From: Vreelandella subterranea | Lineage (GTDB): Bacteria > Pseudomonadota > Gammaproteobacteria > Pseudomonadales > Halomonadaceae | Assembly: GCF_900111305.1 (NCBI RefSeq) | Contig: NZ_FOGS01000005.1 | Location: 1-64,000, forward strand | DNA: 64,000 nt | Reading direction: 5' to 3' | Part shown: positions 28,552-40,760 of the stretch, piece after piece | How the letters are laid out: each line of letters begins with the position of its first letter | Numbering within the stretch: the first letter of the stretch is position 1 | Made by a program: the position numbers and the translations under genes | The notes under the pieces: generated by a model | Databases searched by the model: none | What the model saw: the letters and a program-made list of their open reading frames with translations, nothing else | What the model was told of the DNA's origin: nothing

Positions 28552-28964
28552 TAACGCGGCTCCTCGCCTGATTCATCCGCACTTGCATCGTCCTGTTCCT
28601 GACGGGCACGGTCGGTTGAAACCGCTTCGTCAATCAGCGACGACAGCTGCTGGCCACGCACCACGCTTTCATCGAAATGAAAACGCAGCTCGGGAACGTG
28701 GCGCAGTTTAATACGCTTGGCTATCTGGCTTCTCAGAAAACCTGCCGCCCGCTTCAGCACCTGCAGGTTTTCCTTGATACGCTCGGCATCCTGTTCACCC
28801 AACAGGGTGACGTAGATATCCGCATAACCCAGGTCACGGCTCACGGTGACACCGCTGACCGTGACCATGCCGAGGCGCGGGTCTTTCACTTCGCGCTGGA
28901 TCAGCACCGCCAGCTCCTTCTGGAGCTGGTCGGCTACCCGGTCGGTACGCTTGAATTCGCGCAT
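28551..28964 (-). CDS. rbfA: 30S ribosome-binding factor A
   Basis: KH-type assembly factor of the 30S subunit, involved in 16S 5' processing. It begins MREFKRTDRVADQLQKELA and has the VKDPRLGMVTVSGV and LRSQIAKRIKLRHVPELRFHFD regions typical of RbfA. The 137 residues include an acidic C-terminal tail. It lies 15 bp after infB in the nusA operon. Confidence 0.95.
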   Translation of the reverse strand: MREFKRTDRVADQLQKELAVLIQREVKDPRLGMVTVSGVTVSRDLGYADIYVTLLGEQDAERIKENLQVLKRAAGFLRSQIAKRIKLRHVPELRFHFDESVVRGQQLSSLIDEAVSTDRARQEQDDASADESGEEPR

Positions 28965-28979
28965 GCTTGCTCCTCAGCC

Positions 28980-31535
28980 CTACAGGCTGCGCTCGACCTT
29001 CACTTGGTCAAAGACTTCGATCTTGTCGCCGACCTGGACATCGTTGTAGTTCTTCACGCCGATGCCGCACTCAACGCCGCTACGCACTTCCTGTACGTCG
29101 TCTTTATAGCGGCGCAGCGATTCGAGCTCACCTTCGTAGATCACCACGTCATCGCGCAGCACGCGAATCTTCTTGTTACGGTGCACGCTGCCTTCAACGA
29201 CCATACAGCCTGCGATCGCACCAATCTTCGGCGCACGGAAGACGTCGCGAACTTCAGCCACACCGACGATTTCTTCTTTCCACTCCGGTGCGAGCATACC
29301 GCTCATCGCCTGCTTGACCTCGTCGATCAGCTGGTAGATGACGCTGTAGTAGCGCAGATCCAGCCCTTCGCGTTCGATGATCTCACGGGCAGCGGCGTCA
29401 GCACGGACGTTAAAGCCGACGACGATGGCTTCAGAGGCCAGCGCCAGGTTGGCATCGGTACCGGTGATACCGCCAACGCCGGAGGACACAACCGCCACCT
29501 CGACTTCGCTGGTCGAGAGTTCTTCCAACGCCCCTTTGATGGCTTCCAGCGAGCCCTGAACGTCGGCTTTCAGCACGATGTTGACCTTGGCCACTTCGTC
29601 CTGGCCCATCTGGCTGAACATGTTCTCCAGCTTGGCCTTCTGCTGACGCGCCAGACGGACTTCGCGGTATTTACCCTGACGGAAGTTAGCCACTTCGCGG
29701 GCCTTCTTCTCATCCGCGACGACCATGAAGTCATCACCGGCATCCGGGGTACCGTCCAGGCCCTGGATCTCAACCGGCATGGCCGGACCAACCTCGTCAA
29801 CCTGCTGGGCGAGTTCGTTGGTCAGCGCACGCACACGGCCGTAGTGCAGCCCGGCAAGCACGATATCGCCCTTCTTGAGGGTACCGTTCTGCACCAGTAC
29901 GGTCGCGACCGGGCCACGCCCTTTATCGAGGCGCGATTCCACCACGACGCCTTTACCGGGCGCCTCAGGCACGGCTTTAAGCTCCAGTACTTCAGAGACC
30001 AACTGGATCGCTTCCAGCAGTTCCTCAATGCCGTCACCGGTCTTGGCAGATACGTGGACGAACTGGGTATCGCCGCCCCACTCTTCTGAAATCACGCCAT
30101 GCTGCGATAGCTCGTTACGAATGCGGTCGAAGTCAGCACCCTCTTTGTCGGTCTTGTTGACCGCCACTACCATCGGCACGCCCGCCGCTTTGGAGTGCTC
30201 GATCGCCTCAACCGTCTGGGGCATCACACCGTCATCCGCCGCCACGACCAGGATGACAACGTCGGTCGCCTGGGCGCCGCGGGCACGCATGGCGGTGAAC
30301 GCCGCGTGGCCTGGCGTGTCCAGGAATGTCACACCGCCATGTTCGTCTTCCACATGGTAGGCACCGATATGCTGGGTAATACCACCCGCTTCGCCGGTCG
30401 CTACCTTGGCCTTACGGATATAATCGAGAAGCGACGTCTTGCCATGGTCGACGTGGCCCATTACGGTCACGACCGGTGAACGGGTGATTTCGTCGCCTTC
30501 GTAGGAAATGCCTTCGAGCATTTCCGTTTCCAGCGCGTCATCCTTCACCAGCTTGACCTTGTGGCCCATCTCCTCGACAACGATGGCTGCCGTATCCTGA
30601 TCGATGGTCTGGTTGATGGTGACCGCCGCGCCCATGTTGAACATCGCCTTGATGACTTCATTGGCTTTGATCGACATCTTGTCGGCCAGATCCGCCACGC
30701 TGATGGACTCGGGAATCGAGACCTCGCGCACGATCGGTTGGGTCGGCTTCTGGAAGCCATGCTTGCCATTACCACCGCTGGCACCACCGCCACGACGACC
30801 GCCGCGACGCTCGGCACGCTTGGCTTTCTTGCCGCCAGCACCGCGCTTGCGTTCTTCGCGATCACCGCGATCTTCCTCGTCATCACGACGGCCTTTCTTC
30901 TTGGCCGCTGATTTCTTGGGCGGTGCGGTACGACGGTCGGTGCGGCCTTCTTTCGGCGGCGCCGGCGGCATGTCTTCGGATGCCGGGGTATCGTCGATCT
31001 GCAGCTCGGGCACCGGAACGTCAGGTGTCTTCTGAGCCTCGACCTGGGCGGCCTGTTCGGCTTCTTTACGCGCTGCTTCTTCAGCCGCCTTGGCTTTTTC
31101 TGCAGCGGCCTTTTCTTCAGCTTCGCGTGCATCACGCGCTTTGCTTTCAGCCTCAGCTTCGGCCATGTCACCGACGAGTTGACGCGGACCCGAATGCTTG
31201 GGCTCAGGCGCTTTCGGCTTGTCCTCTTCTTCAGAGCGCTTGACGTACGTCTTCTTCTTGCGCACCTGAACTTCGATGGTTTTACCGCGCTCGCCTGTCT
31301 TGATACGGCTGCGGGTTTTGCGCGTCAACGTAATACGGCTCTTGCCGCTATCGCTTTCATCGCCGTCGCCGCCGTGACTTTTCTTCAGAAAGTTAAGCAA
31401 GGTGCGCTTATCTTCTTCCGATACCGCATCGGTTTCCGAAGCGTGCTGTAAACCCGCCTCTTTCATCTGCTCTAGCAGGCGGGGCACATCACGGCCCACC
31501 TTTACTGCAAAATCTTTAACTGTCATATCTGACAT
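28980..31535 (-). CDS. infB: Translation initiation factor IF-2
   Basis: GTPase that places fMet-tRNA on the 30S subunit. Order of parts: IF2 N-terminal domain ([20 protein letters not shown]), a long charged Ala/Glu/Lys linker (about 100-240) with a basic stretch, a second IF2-N-like domain (about 275-325), the G domain with GHVDHGKTS near residue 358 plus DTPGHAAF and NKTD, then the beta-barrel and C-terminal fMet-binding domains. Length 851 residues. It lies between nusA and rbfA. An internal start (IF2-beta form) was not assigned. Confidence 0.96.
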   Translation of the reverse strand: MSDMTVKDFAVKVGRDVPRLLEQMKEAGLQHASETDAVSEEDKRTLLNFLKKSHGGDGDESDSGKSRITLTRKTRSRIKTGERGKTIEVQVRKKKTYVKRSEEEDKPKAPEPKHSGPRQLVGDMAEAEAESKARDAREAEEKAAAEKAKAAEEAARKEAEQAAQVEAQKTPDVPVPELQIDDTPASEDMPPAPPKEGRTDRRTAPPKKSAAKKKGRRDDEEDRGDREERKRGAGGKKAKRAERRGGRRGGGASGGNGKHGFQKPTQPIVREVSIPESISVADLADKMSIKANEVIKAMFNMGAAVTINQTIDQDTAAIVVEEMGHKVKLVKDDALETEMLEGISYEGDEITRSPVVTVMGHVDHGKTSLLDYIRKAKVATGEAGGITQHIGAYHVEDEHGGVTFLDTPGHAAFTAMRARGAQATDVVILVVAADDGVMPQTVEAIEHSKAAGVPMVVAVNKTDKEGADFDRIRNELSQHGVISEEWGGDTQFVHVSAKTGDGIEELLEAIQLVSEVLELKAVPEAPGKGVVVESRLDKGRGPVATVLVQNGTLKKGDIVLAGLHYGRVRALTNELAQQVDEVGPAMPVEIQGLDGTPDAGDDFMVVADEKKAREVANFRQGKYREVRLARQQKAKLENMFSQMGQDEVAKVNIVLKADVQGSLEAIKGALEELSTSEVEVAVVSSGVGGITGTDANLALASEAIVVGFNVRADAAAREIIEREGLDLRYYSVIYQLIDEVKQAMSGMLAPEWKEEIVGVAEVRDVFRAPKIGAIAGCMVVEGSVHRNKKIRVLRDDVVIYEGELESLRRYKDDVQEVRSGVECGIGVKNYNDVQVGDKIEVFDQVKVERSL

Positions 31536-31562
31536 ATTGACCCTCCTCAGCCCGTGACCTGT

Positions 31563-33077
31563 TTACTGTGTGTTCGAATCCGACGCGTCATCGTCTTCAA
31601 ACCAGGGCGCACGGGCAGTCATGATCAGTGCCGCTGCGCGCGCTTCGTCCAACTCCTCGATATCGACCAGATCATCAACAGACTGCTCGGCGAGATCCTC
31701 CATGGTAACAATGCCGCGGCTGGCAAAAATGAAGGCCAGGTGGCGCTCCATGCCGTCCATCGCCAGCAGGTCGTCCGCTGGTTGGGCACCGTCTAGCGCT
31801 TCTTCCGAGGCAATCGCCATCGTCAGCAGCTCGTCTTTTGCCCGTGCACGCAGCTCTTCAACCAGATCCTCGTCGAACTCTTCGATCTCGAGCATCTCTT
31901 CAAGCGGCACGTAGGCGACTTCTTCAAGGGTCGTGAACCCTTCGTCCACTAACAGGCGGGCAACATCTTCATCGACCTGGAGATGGCTGACAAAAGAATC
32001 CACCAGACTATCAATTTCCTGGTCGCGCTTGGCTTCCGCTTCGTCTTCGGTCATGACGTTGATCCGCCAACCGGTCAGATCAGAGGCCAGACGCACGTTC
32101 TGGCCGCTACGACCAATGGCCTGGGCCAGATTATCCTGAGCGACGGCGACATCCATCGCATGGGCATCCTCGTCAACAAGGATAGACGCCACATCGGCGG
32201 GTGCCATGGCGTTTATCACCAGCTGTGCCGGATTGTCATCCCACAGCACGATGTCGACACGCTCGTTCTGCAGCTCGGTCGATACCGCCTGCACGCGAGA
32301 GCCGCGCATGCCGACACAGGCACCGACGGGATCAATGCGTCGGTCGTTGGTCTTCACGGCAATCTTGGCGCGTGAACCGGGATCCCTTGCCGCGCCCTTT
32401 ATTTCGATGAGCTGCTCGGCTATTTCCGGCACTTCAATCTTGAACAGCTCGATAATCAGCTCGGGGCAGGTCCGCGACAGCTGCAGCTGGGCGCCACGCG
32501 CGTCCGGGTCGACCTTGACCAGCAGCGCGCGAACACGCTCGTTCATGCGGTAGCGCTCACCGTGGATCATTTCGTTGCGCGGCAGAAACGCTTCCGCGTT
32601 ATCACCCAAGTCAATGATCAAGCCGTCGCGCGTGGTCTTTTTGACAATACCGGCGACCAGCTCTCCTTCGCGATCGGTATATTGACGCACGACTTCGGCA
32701 CGCTCGGCCTCGCGCACTTTCTGCACGATGACCTGCTTGGCCGTTTGTGCCGCGATGCGACCAAAGACGGCATTTTCGATTTTCTGTTCGACGACATCGC
32801 CCAGTTTCAGCGGCGGATCGCGCTGTTCAGCGATGCTTTGCTTGATTTCGTAATCTGGCGTTTCGAATTCGTCGTCTTCGACGACCGTCCAGTAGCGAAA
32901 CGTCTCGTAATCCCCCGTGCGACGGTCAATGTGTACCCGCACGTTGGCTTCTTCATTGTCAAAACGCTTGCGTGACGCGCTCGCAAGAGCAGATTCCACC
33001 GCTTCAAAAATAACGTCGCGGGGAACACCTTTTTCGTTAGAGATCGCGTCAACGACCATTAATATTTCTTTACTCAT
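31563..33077 (-). CDS. nusA: Transcription termination/antitermination protein NusA
   Basis: RNA polymerase-bound elongation factor acting in pausing, termination and rrn antitermination. It has an N-terminal polymerase-binding domain ([16 protein letters not shown]), S1 ([21 protein letters not shown]), two KH domains (GVCVGMRG-like [15 protein letters not shown] and [17 protein letters not shown]) and two acidic C-terminal helix-hairpin-helix repeats. The 504 residues match the gammaproteobacterial form. It follows rimP by 72 bp. It would act on the boxA-containing rRNA leader at 189-200. Confidence 0.96.
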   Translation of the reverse strand: MSKEILMVVDAISNEKGVPRDVIFEAVESALASASRKRFDNEEANVRVHIDRRTGDYETFRYWTVVEDDEFETPDYEIKQSIAEQRDPPLKLGDVVEQKIENAVFGRIAAQTAKQVIVQKVREAERAEVVRQYTDREGELVAGIVKKTTRDGLIIDLGDNAEAFLPRNEMIHGERYRMNERVRALLVKVDPDARGAQLQLSRTCPELIIELFKIEVPEIAEQLIEIKGAARDPGSRAKIAVKTNDRRIDPVGACVGMRGSRVQAVSTELQNERVDIVLWDDNPAQLVINAMAPADVASILVDEDAHAMDVAVAQDNLAQAIGRSGQNVRLASDLTGWRINVMTEDEAEAKRDQEIDSLVDSFVSHLQVDEDVARLLVDEGFTTLEEVAYVPLEEMLEIEEFDEDLVEELRARAKDELLTMAIASEEALDGAQPADDLLAMDGMERHLAFIFASRGIVTMEDLAEQSVDDLVDIEELDEARAAALIMTARAPWFEDDDASDSNTQ

Positions 33078-33149
33078 GCGTTTGCCTCGCCAGAAAACCT
33101 GTCCTTATGTGCATCGCGCCAACTGCCTGCCGGCCACCACGCCACCTGG

Positions 33150-33611
33150 TTAATCGTCGAACTGCGGTACAACGTGCGCAGAATCAATGCCTTCAATCGG
33201 AAAACAATACTCTTCGCCATCCATTTGCAGCAGTATTTCGTCGCCCTCGACACCTGCCAGCAACCCCTGAAACTTGCGCCGCCCGTCAAAGGGTGCGCGC
33301 AGTTTTAATGCGACATGGTGTCCTTGAAAACGGGAAAAATGATCCAGGGTATACAGCGGGCGTGCCATGCCCGGCGAAGACACTTCGAGTCGGTACTCCC
33401 CCGGAATAGGATCTTCGACGTCCAATATCGCGCTGACTTGACGACTGATATCGGCGCAGTCTTCAACATTGACGCCGCTTTCACGTTCGATATAAATCAC
33501 CAAACGCGAATGCTTACCCTGCGAAAGATGGTCGATGCCCCATAGCTCAAAGCCCATGGCAGCAACAACAGGTTCTATCAGCGCGTGCAGCGCCGCATGT
33601 TTTGTGGCCAC
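33150..33611 (-). CDS. rimP: Ribosome maturation factor RimP
   Basis: 30S subunit assembly factor. Conserved parts are GFELWGIDHL, LVIYIERESGVNVEDCADISRQ, LDVEDPIPGEYRLEVSSPG and the C-terminal SH3-like domain. I choose a GTG start at 33611 because TAGGAGC lies 8 bp upstream and the resulting 153 residues match E. coli (150). The longer frame from 33776 begins inside a terminator hairpin and is rejected. First protein gene of the rimP-nusA-infB operon. Confidence 0.93.
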   Translation of the reverse strand: MATKHAALHALIEPVVAAMGFELWGIDHLSQGKHSRLVIYIERESGVNVEDCADISRQVSAILDVEDPIPGEYRLEVSSPGMARPLYTLDHFSRFQGHHVALKLRAPFDGRRKFQGLLAGVEGDEILLQMDGEEYCFPIEGIDSAHVVPQFDD

Positions 33612-33761
33612 AGACGTTGCTCCTATAGCCGTTGCATCAGGCACCTGGCCAGGAGACATATGAAAAGCTAGGTGGCTGATTGGCGTTACCCGGAAATGTG
33701 CCTCCGGCAAGCCGATGGGCATCCGCCCTTGAGACACGCTTGTTAACGAAAAGCTGCTAAC

Positions 33762-33790
33762 AAAAAGCCCCTTCACAGGAAGGGGCTTTT
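33762..33790 (-). terminator. Intrinsic terminator between tRNA-fMet and rimP
   Basis: A perfect 12-bp stem (AAAAGCCCCTTC / GAAGGGGCTTTT) with an ACAG loop and a T-run on the minus strand. It lies 112 bp behind the tRNA and about 150 bp before the rimP start, so it would separate the tRNA unit from rimP-nusA-infB. The hairpin is nearly symmetric and could also act on the plus strand. Confidence 0.75.
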
Positions 33791-33901
33791 CGAAAGAAAC
33801 CTGTTACACCAACATGACGGTAAGCATTGGGAAACCCCTTGATGATGGCGTCGCCTCTCATGACATGAAACGCTCGCACATGCTTGCTTATCGCCAGAAA
33901 G

Positions 33902-33978
<77 letters not shown>

Positions 33979-34100
33979 TCAATCTAGGTCGCAGATAATA
34001 GACGCTTGTGCTTATTCCGTCAAGCTGTCTTTTATCCTTTAGACGCTTCAACCAAGGAGCGTTTATTACGTCTGGGGAACTGGCGAACCAGCGCATCAGA

Positions 34101-34187
34101 TGGTGCCGAAGGCGGGACTTGAACCCGCACGACCGTAAGGTCACTACCCCCTCAAGATAGCGTGTCTACCAATTCCACCACTTCGGC
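34101..34187 (-). tRNA. leuU: tRNA-Leu (GAG anticodon)
   Basis: 87-nt class II tRNA with long variable arm and encoded CCA. It begins GCCGAAGTGGTGGAATTGG and is close to E. coli leuU. The anticodon loop reads CTTGAGG, giving anticodon GAG for CTC/CTT codons. It lies between secG and tRNA-fMet, the same order as secG-leuU in E. coli. Confidence 0.95.
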
Positions 34188-34221
34188 ATCAGGGGAGGCT
34201 CGAGGAAGCAAGATCAATCAG

Positions 34222-34581
34222 TTACTCGCTGCTTTCCTCTAGCACTGGCGCGGCATTATCCGCACTTTCGTTACCTTCGTCAAGCATTGGTGCACTTTGC
34301 TGTTGCTCAATCAGGTTGGCGTCAGGAATACCCGCTTCCGGCGCCTGTCCTGCCTGGGTGGCAAAGTAGGCCAGCGCCATCGACGTGACGAAAAAGCCTG
34401 CGGCAAGGATGGCCGTGAAACGGGACAGAAAATTACCGCTACCGCGTGAACCAAATACCGTTTGCGACGCACCGCCACCGAAGGCGGCACCTGCTTCGGC
34501 ACCTTTACCCTGCTGAAGCAGGATGAGCACAACCAGGGCGATCGCAATCACCACGTGGACCATAAGAATTGCAACTTGCAT
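34222..34581 (-). CDS. secG: Preprotein translocase subunit SecG
   Basis: Small SecYEG subunit that aids SecA-driven export. Two transmembrane segments (about 3-22 and 52-72) flank the conserved LLQQGKGAEAGAAFGGGASQTVFGSRGSGNFLSR region, here about residues 20-55. The C-terminal tail is acidic and probably disordered. The ATG at 34581 has AGGAT upstream and gives 119 residues; the longer frame to 34689 overlaps tpiA. It lies 4 bp behind tpiA and is followed by tRNA-Leu. Confidence 0.93.
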   Translation of the reverse strand: MQVAILMVHVVIAIALVVLILLQQGKGAEAGAAFGGGASQTVFGSRGSGNFLSRFTAILAAGFFVTSMALAYFATQAGQAPEAGIPDANLIEQQQSAPMLDEGNESADNAAPVLEESSE

Positions 34582-34585
34582 GGCG

Positions 34586-35335
34586 TTATCCTGCTGACTG
34601 ACAAATGGCGTGAAAATCGTCGGTTTTGAGCGAAGCACCGCCCACCAAACCGCCGTCGATATCCGGCTGAGCAAGCAGCTCAGCCGCATTGTTTGCGTTC
34701 ATGCTGCCGCCGTACAACAGCTTGAGCTGCTCGGCAAGTACCGCATCGAACGAGGCCTGATAAGACCGAATACCGGCCATGACCTCTTGAGCCTGCTCAG
34801 GCGTTGCCGTTCGCCCTGTGCCAATCGCCCATACCGGCTCATAGGCGATGACCACCTCAGAACGCTGGGCGGGCTCCAGGCGAGACATTACGTACTCTAC
34901 CTGACCCAGCACGACATCCATGGTGTGCCCGGCATCGCGTTCCTCCAGGGTTTCCCCGACACAGAGAATCGGCGTAAGCCCTGACGCCAGGGCCGCCATC
35001 AGGCGGTCAAATACCTGCTCGTCAGTTTCCTGATAAAGCTGCCGCCGCTCTGAATGACCGACCAGTACATAAGCGACATCAAACTCTTGCAGCATACTGC
35101 CACTGACTTCACCGGTATGCGCGCCCGAGGGCTGAGGATTGAGCGTCTGCGCCCCGAGTTTTAGCGACGTATTCCTGAAGGCTTGCCGCGCCGTTTCCAG
35201 GTAGGGAAAAGGCGGAATCACGACCACATCAACGCCAGCGGGCAACCTGGCGGCTGCAAACGCATCGCCAAACGCTTTCACCAGAGCCGTCGAACCGTTC
35301 ATTTTCCAGTTACCGGCAATTAATGGCCTACGCAT
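34586..35335 (-). CDS. tpiA: Triosephosphate isomerase
   Basis: Interconverts dihydroxyacetone phosphate and glyceraldehyde-3-phosphate. Catalytic residues are visible: Lys in GNWKMNG, His in VGHSERR and Glu in [11 protein letters not shown]; the phosphate-binding [10 protein letters not shown] is intact. Length 249 residues. The glmM-tpiA-secG order is conserved in gammaproteobacteria. Confidence 0.97.
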   Translation of the reverse strand: MRRPLIAGNWKMNGSTALVKAFGDAFAAARLPAGVDVVVIPPFPYLETARQAFRNTSLKLGAQTLNPQPSGAHTGEVSGSMLQEFDVAYVLVGHSERRQLYQETDEQVFDRLMAALASGLTPILCVGETLEERDAGHTMDVVLGQVEYVMSRLEPAQRSEVVIAYEPVWAIGTGRTATPEQAQEVMAGIRSYQASFDAVLAEQLKLLYGGSMNANNAAELLAQPDIDGGLVGGASLKTDDFHAICQSAG

Positions 35336-35413
35336 GAAGCCTCCTCACACTCAAGGTGGAGCGAAATGGTATAGGAGCGGACTTGTCAAGACAACCGCTG
35401 TTGTCAGCAGACG

Positions 35414-36763
35414 CTATTTAAGCAGCGCCTGCACCTGTTCGGCCAGGCGATTTGCCAACTTGTCGACGTCCAGATGTGCGCGGCCTTCCACCATGACACG
35501 AATTAACGGCTCAGTGCCTGACGCCCTGAGCAAGACACGACCTTCATCGCCCAACTCCTGTTCGAGCGCGGCCACTGCCTTCTCTAGCGGCTCCGAAGCC
35601 ATCACGCTCTTGGCATTGGTCCCTGCTGGCAACCTGACGTTCACCAGCGCCTGCGGGACTTTTTCCAAACCTCTTAACAAGGCGGGAAGCGTCTGCTGTT
35701 CACGCATCATCAGCGCCAGGACCTGCAGCGCGGCGACGATGCCGTCTCCGGTCGTCTGAACATGGCTGCACAGGATATGGCCCGACGATTCGCCACCCAG
35801 CTCCCACTGATTGGCTGCCATACGCTCCATCACGAAACGGTCACCGACCTTGGCGCGCTCAAATGGAATACCCATTTTTTCAAACGCCATCGCCAGGCCA
35901 AAGTTGCTCATGAGCGTCCCCACCACACCGCCATCCAGCAAACCACGCGCGTGACGATCCCGGGCAATCAGGTAAAGAATGTCGTCCCCGTCGACTTCAC
36001 GGCCATCGGAATCGACCAGTAATACACGGTCGCCGTCGCCGTCGAAGGCAATCCCCAGGTCGGCGCCTTGCTGGATCACCGCCGCACGCAGCGCTGCCGG
36101 GTGCGTCGAGCCAACGTCCTGGTTGATATTCAGGCCATCCGGCATGCCACCAATGACGCTGACCTCGGCCCCCAGCTCACGAAACACACTCGGGGCGATG
36201 TGATAGGTGGCACCATGTGCGCAGTCGAGCACAATGGTCAAGCCATGCAGACTGAGGCGATCGGGCAGGGTCGATTTGCAAAACTCGATATAGCGGCCGG
36301 CCGCATCGTCAATACGCATGGCTTTGCCCAGTTGGGCGGCCCCGGCGGTGGTTAACGGCGAATCCAGCATGGTCTCGATTCGGTCTTCAATTGCATCCGG
36401 GAGCTTTTTACCCTCTGCCGAAAAAAACTTGATGCCATTATCATCGAAGGGGTTGTGCGAGGCTGAAATCACGATCCCGGCATCGGCACGAAAAGTGCGC
36501 GTCAAATAGGCAATACCAGGGGTCGGCATTGGCCCCAGTAGTGCCACGTCGGCCCCCGCAGCAGACAGCCCTGACTCAAGCGCAGACTCGAACATGTAAC
36601 CCGAAATACGCGTGTCCTTGCCGATCAACACCCGGGTACGACCTTTCTCCCGGCGCAATACCTGACCCGCCGCCCAGCCCAGCTTGAGCATAAAATCGGC
36701 GGTAATCGGTGACTGACCGACCCTTCCGCGAATACCGTCCGTACCAAAATAGCGTCTTGTCAT
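35414..36763 (-). CDS. glmM: Phosphoglucosamine mutase
   Basis: Converts glucosamine-6-phosphate to glucosamine-1-phosphate for UDP-GlcNAc. FGTDGIRG at the N-terminus, the phosphoserine loop ISASHNPF (about residues 100-107), the metal-binding DGDGDR and the sugar-binding GGESSGH are present. Length 449 residues. The start overlaps the folP stop by 4 bp, indicating coupling. Confidence 0.96.
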   Translation of the reverse strand: MTRRYFGTDGIRGRVGQSPITADFMLKLGWAAGQVLRREKGRTRVLIGKDTRISGYMFESALESGLSAAGADVALLGPMPTPGIAYLTRTFRADAGIVISASHNPFDDNGIKFFSAEGKKLPDAIEDRIETMLDSPLTTAGAAQLGKAMRIDDAAGRYIEFCKSTLPDRLSLHGLTIVLDCAHGATYHIAPSVFRELGAEVSVIGGMPDGLNINQDVGSTHPAALRAAVIQQGADLGIAFDGDGDRVLLVDSDGREVDGDDILYLIARDRHARGLLDGGVVGTLMSNFGLAMAFEKMGIPFERAKVGDRFVMERMAANQWELGGESSGHILCSHVQTTGDGIVAALQVLALMMREQQTLPALLRGLEKVPQALVNVRLPAGTNAKSVMASEPLEKAVAALEQELGDEGRVLLRASGTEPLIRVMVEGRAHLDVDKLANRLAEQVQALLK

Positions 36764-37677
36764 GCGTTACTCTCCTTTCTGGTAGAGGCCTCGCAGCCTT
36801 CCTGCCACACGGCCCACGCCATATTGACGGCGTCGACCGTCGGCCCCACATCGTGGACGCGTACAATACTCGCCCCGCGCTCAACCGCCATGGCCGCCAG
36901 CGCAAGCCCGCCTGGCAGCCGCTCGTCGATAGGGCGACCCAGCACTTTACCGATCATGCTCTTGCGCGACATGCCCGCGAGTACCGGCAGGCCCAGGGAC
37001 TGTAGGATATCCATGCGATTCAGCAAGCGCAGATTGTGCTCGACCGTTTTACCAAAACCAAAGCCTGGATCCACGAGCAGGCGATGACGGCGAAGACCTG
37101 CGGCCTCGCACTCGGCGACTCGGGCCGCCAGGTAGTCCACAACCACCTCTTCGATGGGCTTATCGTAAGCGGGCGCCTGCTGCATGTTCTGGGGCTCGCC
37201 CTGGCGATGCATCAGGCACACCGGCAAGCCGCTCCCCATGGCGGCCGCCAGGGCCCCATCCCGCTCGAGTGCCCGCACGTCGTTGATCATGCCTGCCCCC
37301 AGCGCACTCGCCTCGTGCATGACGGCGGGACAGCTGGTATCCACCGACACAAGCGCATCCAGCTCGCGTACAAGCGCCTCTACGACGGGCGCGACACGGT
37401 CAAGCTCTTGCTGCTCAGCAACGGGCGAGGCGCCGGGTCGGGTCGACTCACCGCCCACATCAATCATGGCGGCGCCTTCCGCCAGCATTTGCTCGGCGCG
37501 CCGCAACGCATCGTCCAATGCCACGTGCTGGCCACCGTCAGAGAATGAGTCCGGTGTGACGTTCAAAACGCCCATGACACGAGGAAAGGACAGATCAAGT
37601 AAATGTCGGCCGCAACGCAGTTGCGAAGGAAACTGCGCCAGCGGCGCCGACGGGGTGGGACGTGCCGTAAAAGTCAT
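36760..37677 (-). CDS. folP: Dihydropteroate synthase
   Basis: Joins hydroxymethyl-dihydropterin pyrophosphate with p-aminobenzoate in folate synthesis; the sulfonamide target. The two signatures [15 protein letters not shown] and [11 protein letters not shown] are intact, with [13 protein letters not shown] and MSRKSMIG further on. The ATG at 37677 gives 305 residues; starts at 37701 and 37734 are in frame but lie close to the ftsH terminator. It is followed by glmM with a 4-bp overlap. The ftsH-folP-glmM order is conserved. Confidence 0.94.
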   Translation of the reverse strand: MTFTARPTPSAPLAQFPSQLRCGRHLLDLSFPRVMGVLNVTPDSFSDGGQHVALDDALRRAEQMLAEGAAMIDVGGESTRPGASPVAEQQELDRVAPVVEALVRELDALVSVDTSCPAVMHEASALGAGMINDVRALERDGALAAAMGSGLPVCLMHRQGEPQNMQQAPAYDKPIEEVVVDYLAARVAECEAAGLRRHRLLVDPGFGFGKTVEHNLRLLNRMDILQSLGLPVLAGMSRKSMIGKVLGRPIDERLPGGLALAAMAVERGASIVRVHDVGPTVDAVNMAWAVWQEGCEASTRKESNA

Positions 37678-37732
37678 GCTGTCGCCTGGTCGGAAAAACA
37701 TATCGGTATTATAGGTGCGTATACAGCATAAC

Positions 37733-37760
37733 AAAAAGGCGTCCCGTTTGGGGACGCCTT
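37733..37760 (-). terminator. Intrinsic terminator after ftsH
   Basis: A perfect 10-bp stem (AAGGCGTCCC / GGGACGCCTT) with a 5-nt loop is followed by TTTTTG on the minus strand, between ftsH and folP. Confidence 0.8.
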
Positions 37761-37788
37761 GACGTTAGCGCAACAGCCGGACGTTAGA

Positions 37789-39792
37789 CTAAGGGCCGGC
37801 AGGGCCACCTAGCGGGTCGGAGGGCCGACGACTCGGCTCTTCATCATCTGAATCGCCATCGCCACCTGCCTCATCACCATGACGCGTATCATCGCTGGGC
37901 GACGCGCTGGGCTGATCGCTTGCAGCAGGCGTGCCACCACCGGGGGAATCGCCGTCATTCCAGCCTTCCGGTGGGCGCGGGTCGCGGCCGTCCATGATAT
38001 CTTTCAGCTGGTCGGCATCGATGGTTTCGTACTTCATCAGCGCTTCCGCCATCGCATCGAGCTTATCGCGATTTTCGGTCAGAATGCGGCGTGCCTCCTC
38101 GTAGCAATCATCGATGATCTTGCGGACTTCCTTATCAAGCCGCGTGGTGGTTTCACCCGACTTCATCTTGGAGCCGCCCTGACCAGGGCCACCGAGGAAC
38201 TGGTGGGACTCGTCCTCGTCGTACATGATCGGGCCCATTTCATCCGACAGTCCCCACTTGGCAACCATGTTATGGGCAAGCTCAGTGGCGCGCTTGATGT
38301 CGTTGGACGCCCCTGTGGTAACACCGTTAGGCCCAAGCGTCATCTCTTCGGCAATACGACCACCGAACAGCGAGCAGATCTGACTCAGGATTTGCTGACG
38401 CGACAGGCTGTAACGATCCTCTTCAGGCAGGAACATGGTGACACCCAATGCCCGCCCCCGAGGAATGATCGTTACCTTGTAAACCGGGTCGTGGGCCGGT
38501 GCCACCAGGCCGATAATCGCGTGGCCTGACTCATGGTAAGCCGTATTGAGCTTTTCCTTGTCGGTCATGACCATGGATTTGCGCTCAGCACCCATCATGA
38601 TCTTGTCCTTGGCCAGATCGAGCTCCTCCATGCTGACCAGCCGCTTGTTACGACGGGCCGCAAAGAGGGCAGCTTCATTGACCAGGTTGGCCAGGTCGGC
38701 ACCCGAAAAGCCGGGCGTGCCGCGTGCAATCAGCTGCGGCTTGACGTCGTCGGCCAGCGGCACCTTGCGCAGGTGCACGCCAAGGATATGCTCACGCCCG
38801 CGGATATCGGGCAAGGCAACGGTTACCTGACGGTCAAAACGGCCAGGACGCAGCAATGCGGGGTCAAGCACGTCAGGACGGTTGGTAGCCGCAATCACGA
38901 TGACGCCTTCGTTGGCCTCGAAACCGTCCATCTCGACCAATAGCTGGTTGAGGGTCTGTTCACGCTCGTCGTTACCGCCACCCATGCCAGCACCGCGCGA
39001 GCGGCCTACCGCATCAATTTCATCGATAAAGATGATGCACGGCGCCTGCTTCTTGGCCTGCTCAAACATATCGCGAACGCGGGACGCACCGACACCGACA
39101 AACATTTCCACGAAGTCAGAGCCGGAGATGGAGAAGAACGGCACCTTGGCTTCGCCGGCAATCGACTTTGCCAGCAGCGTTTTACCGGTACCCGGTGGAC
39201 CCACCATCAGAACGCCTCGCGGAATGGTGCCGCCCAGACGCTGGAACTTGGTCGGGTCGCGCAGGAAGTCGACGAGTTCTTCGACCTCTTCCTTGGCTTC
39301 ATCGCAACCGGCAACGTCCGAGAACGTCGTCTTGACCTGGTCATGGGAAAGCAGCTTGGCCTTGGACTTGCCAAAGCTCATCGGGCCGCCTTTGCCTCCA
39401 CCGGCACCGCCCTGCATCTGACGCATGAAGAACATGAAAATGGCCAGGATCAGCAGAATCGGGAAGCTGGCAATCAGTAGACGCGTCCAGATGCTTTGCT
39501 GCTCCGGTTCCTTACCGATCACCGTCACGTTGTTGCTCAGCAGGTCATCCATCAGCTTGGGATCTTCTGCCGCAGGACGAATCGTCTGGAACTGTGACCC
39601 GTCAGAGCGCTCACCGGTGATGGTATAGCCATCAATGGTAACGCTGCGCACCTGCTGTTCCTGCACCTGCTCGACGAACTGAGTGTAGTTCATCGTCTGA
39701 GGCGCGCTTTCAGTACTGAAGTTATTGAACACTGTCAGTAGCACGGCCGCGATGACCAACCACAGAATCAGGTTCTTTGCCATATCGTTCAA
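37789..39792 (-). CDS. ftsH: ATP-dependent zinc metalloprotease FtsH
   Basis: Membrane-anchored AAA+ protease degrading, in E. coli, sigma-32, LpxC and misassembled membrane proteins. It has two N-terminal membrane segments (about 7-24 and 103-123), Walker A GPPGTGKT (198-205), Walker [12 protein letters not shown] and SRH region, the zinc motif HESGH (420-424), and a Gly/Pro/Asp-rich tail. Length 667 residues from a TTG start with GAGGG 7 bp upstream; an ATG three codons later (MAKNLIL) is the alternative. It follows rlmE as in E. coli. Confidence 0.95.
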   Translation of the reverse strand: MNDMAKNLILWLVIAAVLLTVFNNFSTESAPQTMNYTQFVEQVQEQQVRSVTIDGYTITGERSDGSQFQTIRPAAEDPKLMDDLLSNNVTVIGKEPEQQSIWTRLLIASFPILLILAIFMFFMRQMQGGAGGGKGGPMSFGKSKAKLLSHDQVKTTFSDVAGCDEAKEEVEELVDFLRDPTKFQRLGGTIPRGVLMVGPPGTGKTLLAKSIAGEAKVPFFSISGSDFVEMFVGVGASRVRDMFEQAKKQAPCIIFIDEIDAVGRSRGAGMGGGNDEREQTLNQLLVEMDGFEANEGVIVIAATNRPDVLDPALLRPGRFDRQVTVALPDIRGREHILGVHLRKVPLADDVKPQLIARGTPGFSGADLANLVNEAALFAARRNKRLVSMEELDLAKDKIMMGAERKSMVMTDKEKLNTAYHESGHAIIGLVAPAHDPVYKVTIIPRGRALGVTMFLPEEDRYSLSRQQILSQICSLFGGRIAEEMTLGPNGVTTGASNDIKRATELAHNMVAKWGLSDEMGPIMYDEDESHQFLGGPGQGGSKMKSGETTTRLDKEVRKIIDDCYEEARRILTENRDKLDAMAEALMKYETIDADQLKDIMDGRDPRPPEGWNDGDSPGGGTPAASDQPSASPSDDTRHGDEAGGDGDSDDEEPSRRPSDPLGGPAGP

Positions 39793-39994
39793 GGGGCTAC
39801 CCTCATTACAAGAATCCGTCAGTTAAACCTACAGGTGAGACCTTACACTAGCCTCGAGGGTTCAACCATTGCCAAGGCGTCTAATGCCTTGGGCCATCTG
39901 TGCCACGCTCGCCTTCATGGCGTAATGTGACACACTTTGCAACTGTCTGTCTGGCTATCGCGGTGATAAATCCTGTCGATAGGCCTTGTGCTGA

Positions 39995-40645
39995 TCATGC
40001 CCCCCGAAAGCCCTCCGCCAGCAGATAGACTTCACGGGACCGCGCCCGAGACGCACCGGGTTTGCGCGTCACCACCCGCTTGAAGCTTCCGCGAAGCTCT
40101 TTCAGATAAACGTCAAGACCCTCGCCCTGGAAGACCTTTACCAGCAACTGCCCCCCCGGAGAAAGCGTTTCACGCGCCAGCTCAAGCGCCAGCTCCACCA
40201 GATACATGGCTTGCGGCTGATCAATCGCCGCCATACCACTCATATTGGGGGCCATGTCCGACATCACAAGGTCTACCGGACGATTCTCCAACTGCTCAAG
40301 AATCGCGTTGAGCACTGACTCCTCGGTAAAGTCCCCCTGAACAAAGGACACATCGGCCAGCCCATCCATGTCGAGAATATCGGAGGCGATGACCCTGCCC
40401 TGCGGGCCTACTTTCTCGGCGGCAATTTGACTCCACCCCCCTGGCGCAGCGCCAAGGTCAATGACGGTCATGCCAGGCCGCAGCAGCCTGTCTTTTTCGT
40501 CGATCTCAAGCAGTTTATAGCTCGCCCGGGAGCGATAGCCATCCTGCCAGCTTTGCTTGACGTAAGGATCGTCAAAATGCTCTTTCATCCAGCTTGCGCT
40601 GGTTTTGCTCGTTGGCCGCTTACGGCCCGGGGGCGTTTGCTGCAT
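39995..40645 (-). CDS. rlmE: 23S rRNA (uridine-2'-O)-methyltransferase RlmE
   Basis: FtsJ/RrmJ family; methylates U2552 in the peptidyl transferase centre late in 50S assembly. Motif [14 protein letters not shown] and the K-D-K-E catalytic set (about Lys44, Asp130, Lys170, Glu205) are present. The ATG at 40645 gives 216 residues; an in-frame GTG at 40660 would add five, and neither has a clear ribosome-binding site. It lies upstream of ftsH and diverges from yhbY, the order in E. coli. Confidence 0.94.
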   Translation of the reverse strand: MQQTPPGRKRPTSKTSASWMKEHFDDPYVKQSWQDGYRSRASYKLLEIDEKDRLLRPGMTVIDLGAAPGGWSQIAAEKVGPQGRVIASDILDMDGLADVSFVQGDFTEESVLNAILEQLENRPVDLVMSDMAPNMSGMAAIDQPQAMYLVELALELARETLSPGGQLLVKVFQGEGLDVYLKELRGSFKRVVTRKPGASRARSREVYLLAEGFRGA

Positions 40646-40760
40646 GACAGAATCTAACACTGGAAGAGGCGATGGCGCGCTTTTACACCATGTCTTTCAC
40701 TTGGTGGCGTTTCACCGTAAGATGGAACGTTAAGCGCAAACTGGGATACCGCAAGATACC

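Noticed and set aside
28677-30089. 470-codon open frame antisense to infB and rbfA
   Set aside because: It is a shadow of two complete, well-recognised genes and has no domain of its own.
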